Shown: in pieces, positions 46,658 through 55,869 of the stretch
How the letters are laid out: each line of letters opens with the position of its first letter
Numbering within the stretch: position 1 is the stretch's first letter
Source of the DNA: an uncultured Chitinophagaceae bacterium
Lineage (GTDB): Bacteria > Bacteroidota > Bacteroidia > Chitinophagales > Chitinophagaceae
Direction of reading: 5' to 3'
Assembly (NCBI GenBank): GCA_903895845.1
Contig: CAITVK010000055.1
Span: forward strand, 1-64,000
Length of the DNA stretch: 64,000 bases
Program-made: the position numbers and the translations under genes
The notes under the pieces: generated by a model
Told to the model about the DNA's origin: nothing
The model's database searches: none
The model's input: the letters and a program-made list of their open reading frames with translations, nothing else

Positions 46658-48325
46658 ATGAGTGAAGAAAAGAGCCTGAATTTTATTGAAGAGATAGTGG
46701 AAGCAGATTTAGCGAGTGGAAAACATTCGTCCATCCTAACTCGTTTTCCCCCAGAACCTAATGGCTATCTGCATATCGGACATGCCAAAAGTATTTGCCT
46801 GAACTTTGGTTTGGCAAAGAAATATGGTGGTGCTACCAACCTTCGTTTTGATGATACCAACCCTGTAACGGAAGATACAGAGTATGTAGACAGCATTAAA
46901 GAGGACATTAAATGGTTGTTGGAAGGAACGGGAAATGGTTGGAAGCAAGAGTTGTATGCCTCAGATTACTTCGAGCAGTTGTATGGGTTTGCGGTTGATT
47001 TAATCAACAAAGGATTGGCGTATGTAGACGATAGCACGAGTGAAGAGATAGCTACGCAGAAGGGAACGCCTACTCAACCGGGCGTGAATAATAAGTATAG
47101 GGATAGAACAGTGGAAGAGAACCTTCAATTGTTTGCGGATATGCGTGCCGGAAAGTATAAGGATGGCGAGAAGGTTTTGCGGGCCAAGATTGATATGGCA
47201 AGTACCAATATGCTGCTACGCGATCCGATTATCTATCGTATCAAACATGCCCACCATCATCGTACTGGTGATGCTTGGTGCATCTACCCGATGTATGATT
47301 TTGCGCACGGACAAAGCGATTCTATCGAGAAGATTACCCATTCTATCTGTACGCTGGAGTTTATTCCGCACAGACCGATGTATGATTGGTGTATTGAACA
47401 GTTAGGCATCTATCCTTCTAAACAATATGAGTTTGCACGTTTAAACATGACCTACACAGTTATGAGTAAACGCAAGTTGTTGCAATTAGTGAATGAAGGT
47501 CACGTTACAAGTTGGGATGATCCGCGTATGCCTACCATCAGTGGGATGAGGCGTAGGGGTTTTACGCCCGATAGCCTTCGGGAATTTTGTGATAAGATAG
47601 GTATTGCTAAAAGAGAGAACCTGATAGATTTTAGTCTCTTAGAATTTTGCGTAAGAGAACACCTGAATAAGATTGCACAACGCAGAATGGTGGTCTTTGA
47701 TCCTTTGAAAGTAGTGATTACCAACTATGATTTGGGCGAAGAGAATCTATTGAGTGAAAACAATCCCGAAGATGAAAATGGGGGAGAACGCAATGTTCCA
47801 TTCAGCAAAGAGATTTATATAGAAAAGGACGACTTTATGGAGGTGGCTCCTAAGAAATATTTCCGTCTGGCGCCCGGGCAAATGGTGCGATTGAAGAGTG
47901 CTTACATCATCCAATGCGATGAGGTAATAAAGGATGCAGAAGGGAATATCATCCAACTGAATTGCTCTTATATTCCGAACAGCAAAAGCGGTAGTGATAC
48001 CAGTGGCATCAACGTGAAAGGTACTTTGCATTGGGTGAATGTGGCTACTGCCGTGCCGATGGAAGTTCGTTTGTACGATCGTTTGTTTACAGAGGAGAAT
48101 GTTGGCGCAGCCGAAGGAGATTTCAAGGAATACATTAATAAAGATTCTTTACAAGTGCTACCTGTTGCTTATGCTGAACCTTCTTTGGCGGAAGCTACTT
48201 TGAACGAAAGGTACCAGTTCATACGTAAGGGCTATTTCTGTTTAGACAAGGAAAGTACTAAGGAAAAGCTGGTATTTAATAGAACAGTTACGCTAAAGGA
48301 TACGTGGGCGAAGGTGAATAAGTAA
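46658..48325 (+). CDS. glnS: Glutaminyl-tRNA synthetase
   Basis: 555 residues from the ATG at 46658 (MSEEKSLNFIEEIVEADLA). A GTG 7 codons upstream is less likely. PPEPNGYLHIGHAKSICLN holds the HIGH motif (His39-His42). RFDDTNP, DYFEQLYGFA and YTVMSKRKLLQLVNEGHV (KMSKS-like) follow. The C-terminal half has the two anticodon-binding beta-barrels. It charges tRNA-Gln directly. Confidence 0.96.
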   Translation: MSEEKSLNFIEEIVEADLASGKHSSILTRFPPEPNGYLHIGHAKSICLNFGLAKKYGGATNLRFDDTNPVTEDTEYVDSIKEDIKWLLEGTGNGWKQELYASDYFEQLYGFAVDLINKGLAYVDDSTSEEIATQKGTPTQPGVNNKYRDRTVEENLQLFADMRAGKYKDGEKVLRAKIDMASTNMLLRDPIIYRIKHAHHHRTGDAWCIYPMYDFAHGQSDSIEKITHSICTLEFIPHRPMYDWCIEQLGIYPSKQYEFARLNMTYTVMSKRKLLQLVNEGHVTSWDDPRMPTISGMRRRGFTPDSLREFCDKIGIAKRENLIDFSLLEFCVREHLNKIAQRRMVVFDPLKVVITNYDLGEENLLSENNPEDENGGERNVPFSKEIYIEKDDFMEVAPKKYFRLAPGQMVRLKSAYIIQCDEVIKDAEGNIIQLNCSYIPNSKSGSDTSGINVKGTLHWVNVATAVPMEVRLYDRLFTEENVGAAEGDFKEYINKDSLQVLPVAYAEPSLAEATLNERYQFIRKGYFCLDKESTKEKLVFNRTVTLKDTWAKVNK

Positions 48326-48374
48326 AGATATTGCCACTAAGTCGGGAAGACAGCAAGTAGCACAAAGAGAAAGC

Positions 48375-48411
48375 AATCCGCCTGAGATATAAATTAGTAA
48401 GCGGATTTTTA
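48375..48411 (+). terminator. Intrinsic terminator after glnS
   Basis: AATCCGC (48375-48381) pairs with GCGGATT (48401-48407), followed by TTT. The loop is 19 bases. It is just upstream of tilS. The stretch before it (CACTAAGTCGGGAAGACAGC) resembles the AAGACACTAAG repeat. Confidence 0.65.
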
Positions 48412-48421
48412 ATGAAATGAG

Positions 48422-49828
48422 ATGAACCTTCTACAACAATTCATACAATATTGCAAGCAAGAACTAAGGCTTGTCCCTCATCAAACACAATGGGTATTGG
48501 CAGTGAGTGGTGGGGTTGATAGTGTGGTATTGGCTGACTTGTGCCACCATGCAGGCTTTCAGTTTGTGATAGCGCATTGCAATTTTCAGTTGAGAGGGGA
48601 TGAAAGTATAAGGGATGAAAACTTTGTTAGGTCATTGGGAGAGAGGTATAATGAGGAAGTTCTCGTAAAGCATTTTGATACGAAGGCTTATGCCGAAGCA
48701 AACAAGTCTTCCATTCAAGTGGCAGCCAGAGAGTTGAGGTATGGGTGGTTTGAAGAAGTTATTAGTGATGAGTTATTAGTGATGAGTGATAAGCATAAGC
48801 AACAATCACTCGTTTCTAAAGACTTACAACTTACGACTTATAACTTACAACTCTTCCTTGCCACCGCCCACCATGCCGATGACAATATTGAAACCCTTCT
48901 TCTCAACTTCTTCAGGGGAACAGGTATCAGTGGATTGCATGGTATTCTCCCTAAGCAAGGAAATATTATCCGTCCGTTGTTGTTTGCAAAGAGAGAGGAG
49001 ATTGTCGCTTATGCCAAAGAAAATAACCTCAGTTGGGTGGAGGATAGTAGCAATGCTTCCGATAAGTATTCCAGAAACTTCGTTAGGCATCAGGTAATGC
49101 CACTGATGAAAACCATCTATTCGCAGGTGGAAGACAATCTATTAGGAAACATCGAACGCTTTAAAGAAATAGAATTGATTTATAGTGCATCTATCCAGCA
49201 AACAAAGTCAAAGTTGATAGAGGTTAAAGGCAACGAAAGCCATATTCCTATCCTCAAACTGAAAAGGCAAACACCCTTAAAGACCATTGTTTTCGAAATC
49301 ATCAAAGACTTTGGCTTTGCCGCCACACAAACCGAGGAAGCGATTAAGCTTTTGGACGCTGCCAACGGAAGCTTTATGGCATCTGCTTCTCATCGGTTAA
49401 TTATCAATCGGAACTGGCTCATCATTGCACCTTTGCAACCTGAAGAAGCCCTGAATATCATCATTGAAGAAGGTATTAAGAATATTGCTTACGCTGGTGG
49501 AACGCTTTCGTTTGAAACTACTCCTGCTGACAATACCCATCTTCCCACCGATGCTACTATTGCCACACTTAATGCCGATGAAATAAGGTATCCATTGCTA
49601 TTGCGACCATGCAAACAAGGAGATTATTTCTACCCCTTGGGGATGCTTAAAAAGAAGAAGCTTAGTAAGTTCTTTATCGATCAGAAACTATCTAAAACAG
49701 ACAAAGAAAGGGTTTGGGTAATTGAAAGCGACAAGCGTATTGTGTGGGTTATTGGCCTCAGGATTGATAATCGCTTTAGAATAAAGCCGACAAGTAAGAA
49801 GCAATTGACAATTAAATATTCTAGCTGA
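48422..49828 (+). CDS. tilS: tRNA(Ile)-lysidine synthase with an in-frame repeat insertion
   Basis: 468 residues. LAVSGGVDSVVLADL (PP-loop SGGVDS at 29-34) and TAHHADDNIETLLLNFFRG are the ATP-pyrophosphatase and substrate motifs. It converts C34 of the tRNA-Ile2 anticodon to lysidine. Between LRYGWFEEV and FLATAHHADD, where relatives need only a few residues, about 28 extra residues occur (112-143), including SDELLVMSDK and LQLTTYNLQL. They are encoded by an AAGTCAT-type heptamer repeat. This is part of a group of in-frame insertions in the window. The C-terminal PilZ/TilS_C domain reads LLLRPCKQGDYFYPLGML. Confidence 0.94.
   Translation: MNLLQQFIQYCKQELRLVPHQTQWVLAVSGGVDSVVLADLCHHAGFQFVIAHCNFQLRGDESIRDENFVRSLGERYNEEVLVKHFDTKAYAEANKSSIQVAARELRYGWFEEVISDELLVMSDKHKQQSLVSKDLQLTTYNLQLFLATAHHADDNIETLLLNFFRGTGISGLHGILPKQGNIIRPLLFAKREEIVAYAKENNLSWVEDSSNASDKYSRNFVRHQVMPLMKTIYSQVEDNLLGNIERFKEIELIYSASIQQTKSKLIEVKGNESHIPILKLKRQTPLKTIVFEIIKDFGFAATQTEEAIKLLDAANGSFMASASHRLIINRNWLIIAPLQPEEALNIIIEEGIKNIAYAGGTLSFETTPADNTHLPTDATIATLNADEIRYPLLLRPCKQGDYFYPLGMLKKKKLSKFFIDQKLSKTDKERVWVIESDKRIVWVIGLRIDNRFRIKPTSKKQLTIKYSS
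48758..48854 (+). repeat. In-frame 7-nt-period element inside tilS
   Basis: The left arm is AGTTATT AGTGATG AGTTATT AGTGATG AGTGATA. The right arm is ACTTACA ACTTACG ACTTATA ACTTACA. The arms are roughly complementary. There is no stop in the gene's frame, and the right arm is read LQLTTYNLQL. Confidence 0.85.
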
Positions 49829-49875
49829 GTCAGTTTAAATTCCAGCTGGTAACACCGGATTATTAAGGCACTGTT

Positions 49876-50541
49876 TTACGGCACGTTTATGTATTTATGC
49901 AACTGCAAACTAAGTTCCCACTTAGGATTTTGTTTTATATAATCAACTATTAATGGAGTTACAGTTGCTGCTTTATCCCATTCTGGTTGAAGGTAAAGTT
50001 TGCAGGAAGCAGGCACTTGTGCTGCATAAGTCTCCGCCCATTCGAAATCGTGCTTATTAAATACCACAACCTTTAGCTCATTTGCAAAAGGGACTACTTC
50101 TGGCAGGGGAGCTTTAAATTTTTTAGGAGATAAACAGATCCAATCCCAATTTCCACTCAATGGCGAGGAACCAGATGTTTCAATATTTGTTCTGAAGCCT
50201 TTGGCTTTAAGTTCAGCAGTTAATTCATCAAGGTTATGCATTAATGGTTCTCCTCCCGTAATGACTGCAATTAAGCCGTTAACCGTTAATCGTTGATTGT
50301 TGTCCGCTGTCGGTTGACGGTCAACGGTCAACGGTAAACTTCCTAATGCATCCTCCACAATATGCTCTACAGTATATTGCGGGTGCTTGGTTGCATCCCA
50401 ACTATCTTTAACGTCGCACCAAACACAGCCTACATCACAGCCACCCAACCTGATAAAATAGGCAGCACTTCCCTGATAGTAGCCTTCACCTTGTATGGTG
50501 TAGAAACTTTCCATCACCGGAAGTGTATTTGTATTTATCAT
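49876..50541 (-). CDS. queE: 7-carboxy-7-deazaguanine synthase with an in-frame repeat insertion
   Basis: 221 residues of a radical SAM enzyme. SFYTIQGEGYYQGSAAYFIR is the QueE N-terminus, and RLGGCDVGCVWCDVKDSW carries the cluster cysteines (35, 39, 42). ITGGEPLMH is the SAM-binding GGEP. It makes the deazaguanine core for queuosine. Before the GGEP strand, about 20 extra residues (68-89, LPLTVDRQP...QRLTVNG) come from the GGTCAAC repeat. They lengthen the protein relative to the usual 200 or so. Confidence 0.93.
   Translation of the reverse strand: MINTNTLPVMESFYTIQGEGYYQGSAAYFIRLGGCDVGCVWCDVKDSWDATKHPQYTVEHIVEDALGSLPLTVDRQPTADNNQRLTVNGLIAVITGGEPLMHNLDELTAELKAKGFRTNIETSGSSPLSGNWDWICLSPKKFKAPLPEVVPFANELKVVVFNKHDFEWAETYAAQVPASCKLYLQPEWDKAATVTPLIVDYIKQNPKWELSLQLHKYINVP
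50276..50341 (-). repeat. In-frame palindromic element (GGTCAAC type) inside queE
   Basis: On the + strand: CCGTTA ACCGTTA ATCGTTG ATTGTTG, spacer, TCGGTTG ACGGTCA ACGGTCA ACGGTAA. The encoded peptide is LTVDRQP...QRLTVNG. Confidence 0.8.
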
Positions 50542-50567
50542 GATTGAATTTTACTTTTTACTTACAA

Positions 50568-51857
50568 CTATGCCTCGAACTCGTAGCCAATATCCTTTCT
50601 GTAATTGATTCCCTCAAAATGAATATCCTTTAGTATAGAAATAGATTGTTCCACCGCTTCCTTAATGCTGTTTCCCTTGCTCGTTACCGTCAAAACGCGT
50701 CCCCCATTTGTTACAATAGTGTTCTCATTTTGTTTGGTGCCTGCCTGAAACAATAAAGAACTTGCAGGCAAAGGGTTTGCTAATCCAGTAATAGGGATAT
50801 TCTTTTTATAATCTCCCGGATAACCACCACTCACTGCCACCACAGTTGCAAAATAGCCATCGGCAAAGTTAATATTGGCATCTTCCAGCGTTCCATTGTC
50901 CATTGCGGCAAAAAGACTGAGCAAATCTGTCTCTAATCTAGGCATTACAACTTCTGTTTCGGGATCTCCCATGCGACAATTGTATTCTATTACCTCAGGG
51001 TTACCTTCTACATTCATCAATCCAAAAAAGATAAAGCCATTATACACCAATCCCTCTTTTGCAAGCCCTTTCACAGTTGGGGCAATGATTCTTTCTTCTA
51101 CTTTTTGCATAAATGCATCATCCATAAATGGTACCGGTGTCACACAACCCATTCCGCCTGTATTTAAACCCGTATCTCCTTCACCAATCCTTTTATAGTC
51201 TTTAGCATGACCAATCACTTGATAATCCACGCCATTAGTCAATACAAAAACACTTACTTCTATTCCTTTCAGAAAGGCTTCAATCACTACTTTACTACTT
51301 GCCTTACCAAATTGCTGGTTGATAATCATCTCTTCAAAAACCTGCAAGGCATCTTCGTGGGTCTCACTGATTACAACTCCCTTTCCTGCTGCCAATCCGT
51401 CGGCTTTTAGTACAATCGGCAGGTTATGTTGTTTGATATAGGCTTTTCCTTCCTCAAAATTCTCTTTTGTAAACTCAGCATACGCAGCGGTAGGTATATT
51501 GTTGCGGTTCATAAACTTCTTTGAGAAAGCCTTACTTCCTTCCAACTGAGCCGCTTCTTTAGATGGGCCAACCACAAACCCTTTCCAACCGTTTTCTGTC
51601 TTAGCACGCTCCATGAAATCGTAGATTCCATTCACCAATGGTTCTTCGGGGCCAACTACCAATACATCTATCTTATTCGTCAGACAAAAAGCCTTTATCC
51701 CTTCAAAATCGTGCGTGCCGATGTTTACTAATGTGCCTAAGGACGCCATTCCGGGGTTTCCGGGGGCTATAAATAACTGATTGCAGTGATGGCTTTGGGC
51801 TATCTTCCATGCGAGTGCGTGTTCTCGTCCACCGCTTCCCAATATTAATGTATTCAT
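50568..51857 (-). CDS. purD: Phosphoribosylamine-glycine ligase
   Basis: 429 residues. MNTLILGSGGREHALAWKI is the N-terminal glycinamide-binding Rossmann-like domain, VVGPEEPLVNGI the ATP-grasp hinge, VLKADGLAAGKGVVIS the phosphate-binding strand, and EYNCRMGDPETEVVMPRLET the magnesium-binding strand. It joins phosphoribosylamine and glycine for IMP synthesis. It is 26 bases upstream of queE on the same strand. Confidence 0.96.
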   Translation of the reverse strand: MNTLILGSGGREHALAWKIAQSHHCNQLFIAPGNPGMASLGTLVNIGTHDFEGIKAFCLTNKIDVLVVGPEEPLVNGIYDFMERAKTENGWKGFVVGPSKEAAQLEGSKAFSKKFMNRNNIPTAAYAEFTKENFEEGKAYIKQHNLPIVLKADGLAAGKGVVISETHEDALQVFEEMIINQQFGKASSKVVIEAFLKGIEVSVFVLTNGVDYQVIGHAKDYKRIGEGDTGLNTGGMGCVTPVPFMDDAFMQKVEERIIAPTVKGLAKEGLVYNGFIFFGLMNVEGNPEVIEYNCRMGDPETEVVMPRLETDLLSLFAAMDNGTLEDANINFADGYFATVVAVSGGYPGDYKKNIPITGLANPLPASSLLFQAGTKQNENTIVTNGGRVLTVTSKGNSIKEAVEQSISILKDIHFEGINYRKDIGYEFEA

Positions 51858-52062
51858 TCCTAAATGCCGTTTTTATTGTGGCTGCGAATGTACGTGAAAC
51901 CAAAGGAAATGACTAGTGGATGCTAGTGAATACCCTTGTCTTTTGTAACTATAAAACAATTTGGGTTGTAATTTTTATCTTATCTTAATGTTCAAATAAA
52001 TAAAACAATACTTATTTATCATTATTTTGCAACTCCCCATACTGCTTAAATACAACTAAATA

Positions 52063-52437
52063 ATGAAAAAATTACTGGTACTCATACTCTGCTTGTCATT
52101 TAAAATTGCCTTTTTACAGGCGCAAACGCCAGAGCCTACGTTTATAAACAGCGATAAAGGATTGAAAAAAGAGGAAATCCTCAGGCTTGAAATGAAAGAC
52201 GACCTCAAGATATACGACAAGCGTTTCGATTCTGTGGTCTTGATTCAAAAAGAGTTTCAAGCGAAGATTAAAGTGGTTCATTTCGATAAAAAATTAACCG
52301 AAGACATCCGACAAAAGCGCGAAAAAGACTTAAATGATTTGAAAAGAAGGAGATTGCGTGCAGCTGGTCTTGATGATGCTGAGATAAAACGGGTGGAGGA
52401 CTATTTTCTACACAGAGAAAGACAACCGCAACGATAA
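52063..52437 (+). CDS. Small secreted protein of unknown function
   Basis: 124 residues with a signal peptide (MKKLLVLILCLSFKIAFLQA, cut near QAQTP). The mature part is short, highly charged and helical (KKEEILRLEMKDDLKIYDKR, EKDLNDLKRRRLRAAGLDDA). No family is recognised. It is a monocistronic gene in a 700-base gap between purD and the oxidoreductase. Confidence 0.6.
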   Translation: MKKLLVLILCLSFKIAFLQAQTPEPTFINSDKGLKKEEILRLEMKDDLKIYDKRFDSVVLIQKEFQAKIKVVHFDKKLTEDIRQKREKDLNDLKRRRLRAAGLDDAEIKRVEDYFLHRERQPQR

Positions 52438-52538
52438 ATTGCCCAATTGGTTGCCACTAGTTACGCTAAATATTACTAGCTAAGCAAATTTGTATTTATT
52501 AATTTTATTAGTGGCTAACAATTAAACTAGGCAGATAA

Positions 52539-53624
52539 TTAGTTGCCCCTACTCAATATCTTGGTAAACCTTTTTACGTCAGCGAGTGGGTTTATCAGTG
52601 CATTATTCAGTATATTTTCTGATAATTGATGGGCAAAGTAGGGTGCCAACGAACATCCTTTTGTACCCATACCATTCAAGATGCCCATATTGGGATGTAC
52701 GGGATGAAATCCTACAAAAGGTCTCCGCTCCATGTTGGCAGGACGTTCTGCCGCAATATGATCGACTATCTTATACGGTAATTTAATCCAGAACTTAAGC
52801 AATTCTTCCACTTTTTGCCTGAAAGCAGTGCTTGGTAACAGGTCTTTAAAGTCCCATTCGTAAGTGGACCCTACCCACCACAAATTTTCTTTCCATGGCA
52901 CCAGGCTTAGACCTTGCTTAAAGATGTTGGTACGTGGAAGTCCGTCAATTTCTACGATAACTGCCTCACCTTTATTCTTTGCATAGGGCAATAGATTGAA
53001 AAACGGACTGTCGAAACCCTTCGTTCCGTCGCAGAAAATGACTTTTTGGGCAGATACGTTTTTATAAGTCGTAAGGGGTAAGTCGTAAGGAGTAAGTGAG
53101 GAATTGGGAGTCGTTAGTTGATTCAAATCAAACGTTTCCTCCCACAAACTACCGTTTTCTATTAGTTTTTCGCGCCATCCATTCAATAGCAAGTGTACAT
53201 CTATCAGGTAACACGGGTTTATTTCGCCGGCACCGAAGTTGAAATTAAAATATTCTTTTAAGCCCTGTTCATTTGCTGGATAGCGCAGATATTTTTCCTC
53301 TACGGGCTGCCTTTCTGCAAAAGCGAGTTTCATTTGTGGGGTAGGATGGAAATCTATGATGTTCTTCTGACTAATCAGTTCTATCCCAATATCATTGCCC
53401 AGATTGGTGTATGCCTCCAAAGCAAAGGGAAGTAAAATATCTATCATCCAGGTACTCACAATCCGCCTTCCGGTTACAGGATTGATGACGCCGCTTGCAA
53501 CTTTGGAGGCAGTATAGGGTTGTACATCGTTTATAACCAATACCTTCTTGCCTGCCTTTAATAAGTTCCAACTTAAAAAGCTTCCAGATAAACCCTGACC
53601 AACTATTATATAGTCTACTTCCAT
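52539..53624 (-). CDS. FAD-dependent oxidoreductase (DAO family) with an in-frame repeat insertion
   Basis: 361 residues. MEVDYIIVGQGLSGSFLSWN is the FAD-binding Rossmann motif. ASGVINPVTGRRIVSTWM and a C-terminal GILNGMGTKGCSLAP segment fit the D-amino-acid oxidase superfamily, possibly the MnmC- or glycine-oxidase-related branch. At about residues 169-188 the sequence NQLTTPNSSLTPYDLPLTTY lies between two domain strands, encoded by the AAGTCGT repeat. The substrate is unknown. Confidence 0.8.
   Translation of the reverse strand: MEVDYIIVGQGLSGSFLSWNLLKAGKKVLVINDVQPYTASKVASGVINPVTGRRIVSTWMIDILLPFALEAYTNLGNDIGIELISQKNIIDFHPTPQMKLAFAERQPVEEKYLRYPANEQGLKEYFNFNFGAGEINPCYLIDVHLLLNGWREKLIENGSLWEETFDLNQLTTPNSSLTPYDLPLTTYKNVSAQKVIFCDGTKGFDSPFFNLLPYAKNKGEAVIVEIDGLPRTNIFKQGLSLVPWKENLWWVGSTYEWDFKDLLPSTAFRQKVEELLKFWIKLPYKIVDHIAAERPANMERRPFVGFHPVHPNMGILNGMGTKGCSLAPYFAHQLSENILNNALINPLADVKRFTKILSRGN
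53064..53124 (-). repeat. In-frame 7-nt-period element inside the DAO-family gene
   Basis: On the + strand: TATAAGT CGTAAGG GGTAAGT CGTAAGG AGTAAGT GAGGAAT TGGGAGT CGTTAGT. It reads LTPYDLPLTTYKN on the gene strand, sharing LTTY with the tilS insertion. Confidence 0.8.
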
Positions 53625-53719
53625 AGTGTGTGCAAAGAAACGCTTCGTGTGTAATAAATAGGATGATTTATGTCAAACTAACTGCTTCAAACTCAAAGTC
53701 CGCTCAAAATTCTTCAATT

Positions 53720-53789
53720 AGATTTCTCCTATCGTCGAAATGACGGGTCGATTGATTGTTCGGACGTCATTTCGAGGCACGAGAAATCT
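53720..53789. repeat. REP-like inverted pair, inward form
   Basis: The arm at 53720-53745 (ending CGTCGAAATGACG) and the arm at 53765-53789 (CGTCATTTCGAGGCACGAG) are largely complementary, giving a hairpin with a 19-nt loop. It occupies the gap before serS. The pair at 56064-56169 uses the same arms in the opposite order. Confidence 0.75.
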
Positions 53790-53834
53790 ATTTTACCCTG
53801 TTAGCATTGTTCTTTTTATTTACTGCTTGGCAGT

Positions 53835-53842
53835 TATATTTG
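53835..53842 (+). promoter_or_regulatory. Candidate -7 box TATATTTG for serS
   Basis: An exact TAnnTTTG match 20 bases before the serS ATG, giving a leader of roughly 13 nt. No good -33 TTTG lies at the normal distance. Confidence 0.45.
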
Positions 53843-53861
53843 CCGGAAATTGTAGACAAAT

Positions 53862-55133
53862 ATGTTACAGGTAAGTGTGCTGAAAAGTAACCCTGATTGG
53901 GTGAAAGAACGATTGAGTGTTAAGAATTTTAAACAAATAGACCTCGTAGACGCTATCGTGGCATTGGACGACGAGCGTAAATCTATCCAGGTCGGTTACG
54001 ATAATGCGCAGGCGGGCATCAATTCTTTGTCTAAAGAAATAGGCAAATCGATGTCTTCTGGATTGATTGACCAAGCAAATGCGTTTAAAAAGCAAGTAGC
54101 TGAATTTAAAGAACAAGCGGCTGCCTGCTCCGAAAAACTAGCGCTAGTAGAGAAGGAGTTATATGAAGCACTGGTTCAGCTACCCAATTTGCCTGCAAAA
54201 GAAGTTCCGTTGGGCAAAACCCCCGAAGAGAATGTGGTGGTGAGAGAAGGGGGTACTATTCCCGCTTTGTATGATGGCGCGGTGGAGCATTGGCACCTGC
54301 TTGACAAGTATAAATTGGTGAATTTTGAGTTAGGCAACAAGATTACGGGTAGCGGATTCCCGGTTTATACTGGAAAGGGTGCAAAGCTACAGCGTAGTTT
54401 GGTGCAATACTTTCTGGACTTCAATACCGATGCAGGTTATCTGGAATACCTGCCTCCTTTTATGGTCAACGAACAAAGTGCTTTTGCTACCGGGCAACTT
54501 CCCGATAAAGAAGGGCAGATGTACCACGTGACCGAAGACAAATTATACCTCATTCCTACCGCGGAAGTGCCTGTGACCAACGTGTATAGGGATACTATTT
54601 TGAAGGAAGACGAATTGCCCGTAAAAATGACCGCTTATAGTCCATGTTTCCGTAGGGAAGCAGGTAGTTATGGTAAAGATGTTCGCGGATTAAACAGGGT
54701 TCATCAATTTGAGAAGGTAGAGATCATTCAAATTGTGCATCCCGATAAAAGTTATGAAGTATTGGATGAAATGGTTGCCCATGTGGAGCGTCTACTAAAT
54801 AGTTTGCAGTTGCCGTATCGCATTTTGCGTTTATGTGGTGGCGATATGGGTTTTGCGAGTGCCATTACCTACGACTTTGAAGTGTATAGCGCTGCACAAA
54901 AACGCTGGTTGGAGGTGAGTAGCGTGAGTAACTTCGAAAATTTTCAGACAAACCGTATGAAGTGTCGCTTTAAAGATGGCAATAGCAAAACGCAGCTGGC
55001 ACATAGCCTCAATGGAAGCTCGTTGGCATTGCCCCGTATTGTAGCTTGCCTGTTAGAAAATAACCAAACCGCAGAAGGGGTAGTACTTCCACAAGTATTA
55101 CATAGATATTTTGGAGGAGAAGTGATTAATTAG
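53862..55133 (+). CDS. serS: Seryl-tRNA synthetase
   Basis: 423 residues. The N-terminal coiled-coil arm (about 35-105, KQVAEFKEQAAACSEKLALV) binds the tRNA. Class II motif 2 is YSPCFRREAGSYGKDVRGLN and motif 3 is HSLNGSSLALPRIVACLLEN, with TAEVPVTNVYRD before them. It charges tRNA-Ser (and tRNA-Sec if present). Confidence 0.96.
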   Translation: MLQVSVLKSNPDWVKERLSVKNFKQIDLVDAIVALDDERKSIQVGYDNAQAGINSLSKEIGKSMSSGLIDQANAFKKQVAEFKEQAAACSEKLALVEKELYEALVQLPNLPAKEVPLGKTPEENVVVREGGTIPALYDGAVEHWHLLDKYKLVNFELGNKITGSGFPVYTGKGAKLQRSLVQYFLDFNTDAGYLEYLPPFMVNEQSAFATGQLPDKEGQMYHVTEDKLYLIPTAEVPVTNVYRDTILKEDELPVKMTAYSPCFRREAGSYGKDVRGLNRVHQFEKVEIIQIVHPDKSYEVLDEMVAHVERLLNSLQLPYRILRLCGGDMGFASAITYDFEVYSAAQKRWLEVSSVSNFENFQTNRMKCRFKDGNSKTQLAHSLNGSSLALPRIVACLLENNQTAEGVVLPQVLHRYFGGEVIN

Positions 55134-55378
55134 GCATAAGAAATAAGTCGTAAGCCGTAAGTCATAAGTCTTAAGGCAAAAGAAAAGAGTTGGAAGCCGT
55201 AAGTCATAAGTCGTAAGGCATAAGAGATAGGACATAAGTCAAAAGAAATAAAACGTAGTTAAAAAAATAAGCATTACTCATTGATAGTAATGCTTATTTT
55301 TTTTCTCCCTACTTCTTATGTCCTGATACTTACGACTTATGACTTACAACTTAAGACTCATTCCTTACAACGTACAAC
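55134..55378. repeat. Long heptamer element AAGTCGT/ACTTACG, copy 1, with central hairpin
   Basis: The left arm is AAGTCGT AAGCCGT AAGTCAT AAGTCTT and so on. The right arm is ACTTACG ACTTATG ACTTACA ACTTAAG. A 17-bp hairpin with T tail lies between them at 55261-55303. Positions 55213-55346 match copy 2 (55903-56036) with two differences in 134 bases. The next gene's C-terminus reads into the right arm. Confidence 0.9.
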
Positions 55379-55807
55379 TTTCTTAGCTTTTTTCATACTC
55401 AATTGTGCACCTTCTGGGTGTTCTGGGTTAACAATCAGTTCTTGTCGTCGAGGGTGTATCATCACATCCATTTCTTCCATTGGAATTGCGCCTAAGAGTG
55501 GCTCAAGGTTGCCAGGTAGCACCATTGCGCTACAAATGGCGGTTCTGTTTGCAAACTTCACCAATATTGGACCCACAACATCATACTCATTTATCCTTCC
55601 ATCAGCCAAAATTGCCTTTCGCTTTTCAATAAATGTTAGTCCCAATTGCTCTTGTAGCGATTCGTTGATGGCCATTTCATAAGCACCACTGTCCACCATC
55701 ATTTCAATCTTAACTTCCCTAATTTCTTCTTCACCAATCAGGTTTCGTTTTGCCATTCCCATGTCCACTGCATTAATCAACGTTATTTCTGCATACACTA
55801 ATCCCAT
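55358..55807 (-). CDS. Clan AA retropepsin-like aspartic protease
   Basis: 149 residues. EMMVDSGAYEMAI holds the catalytic Asp39-Ser-Gly. A DGRINEYDVVGPILVKF strand, then LEPLLGAIPMEEMDVMI, form the single-lobe pepsin fold, which works as a dimer. There is no signal peptide. The last residues (KKAKKVVRC) are encoded by the repeat arm, so the 3' end may have been extended by repeat insertion. The gene is enclosed between two nearly identical 134-base repeats 690 bases apart. The substrate is unknown. Confidence 0.8.
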   Translation of the reverse strand: MGLVYAEITLINAVDMGMAKRNLIGEEEIREVKIEMMVDSGAYEMAINESLQEQLGLTFIEKRKAILADGRINEYDVVGPILVKFANRTAICSAMVLPGNLEPLLGAIPMEEMDVMIHPRRQELIVNPEHPEGAQLSMKKAKKVVRCKE

Positions 55808-55869
55808 AATTTCTATTTGTGTAAATATAGCACAAGTATTTTGGGAGAGGGGCTATTAGTTTTAGGAAA

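Noticed and set aside
52586-52786. Short + frame within the DAO-family gene
   Set aside because: A shadow of a well-supported antisense gene.
55281-55682. 133-codon + frame
   Set aside because: Antisense to the aspartic protease. Its start reads through the heptamer repeat.
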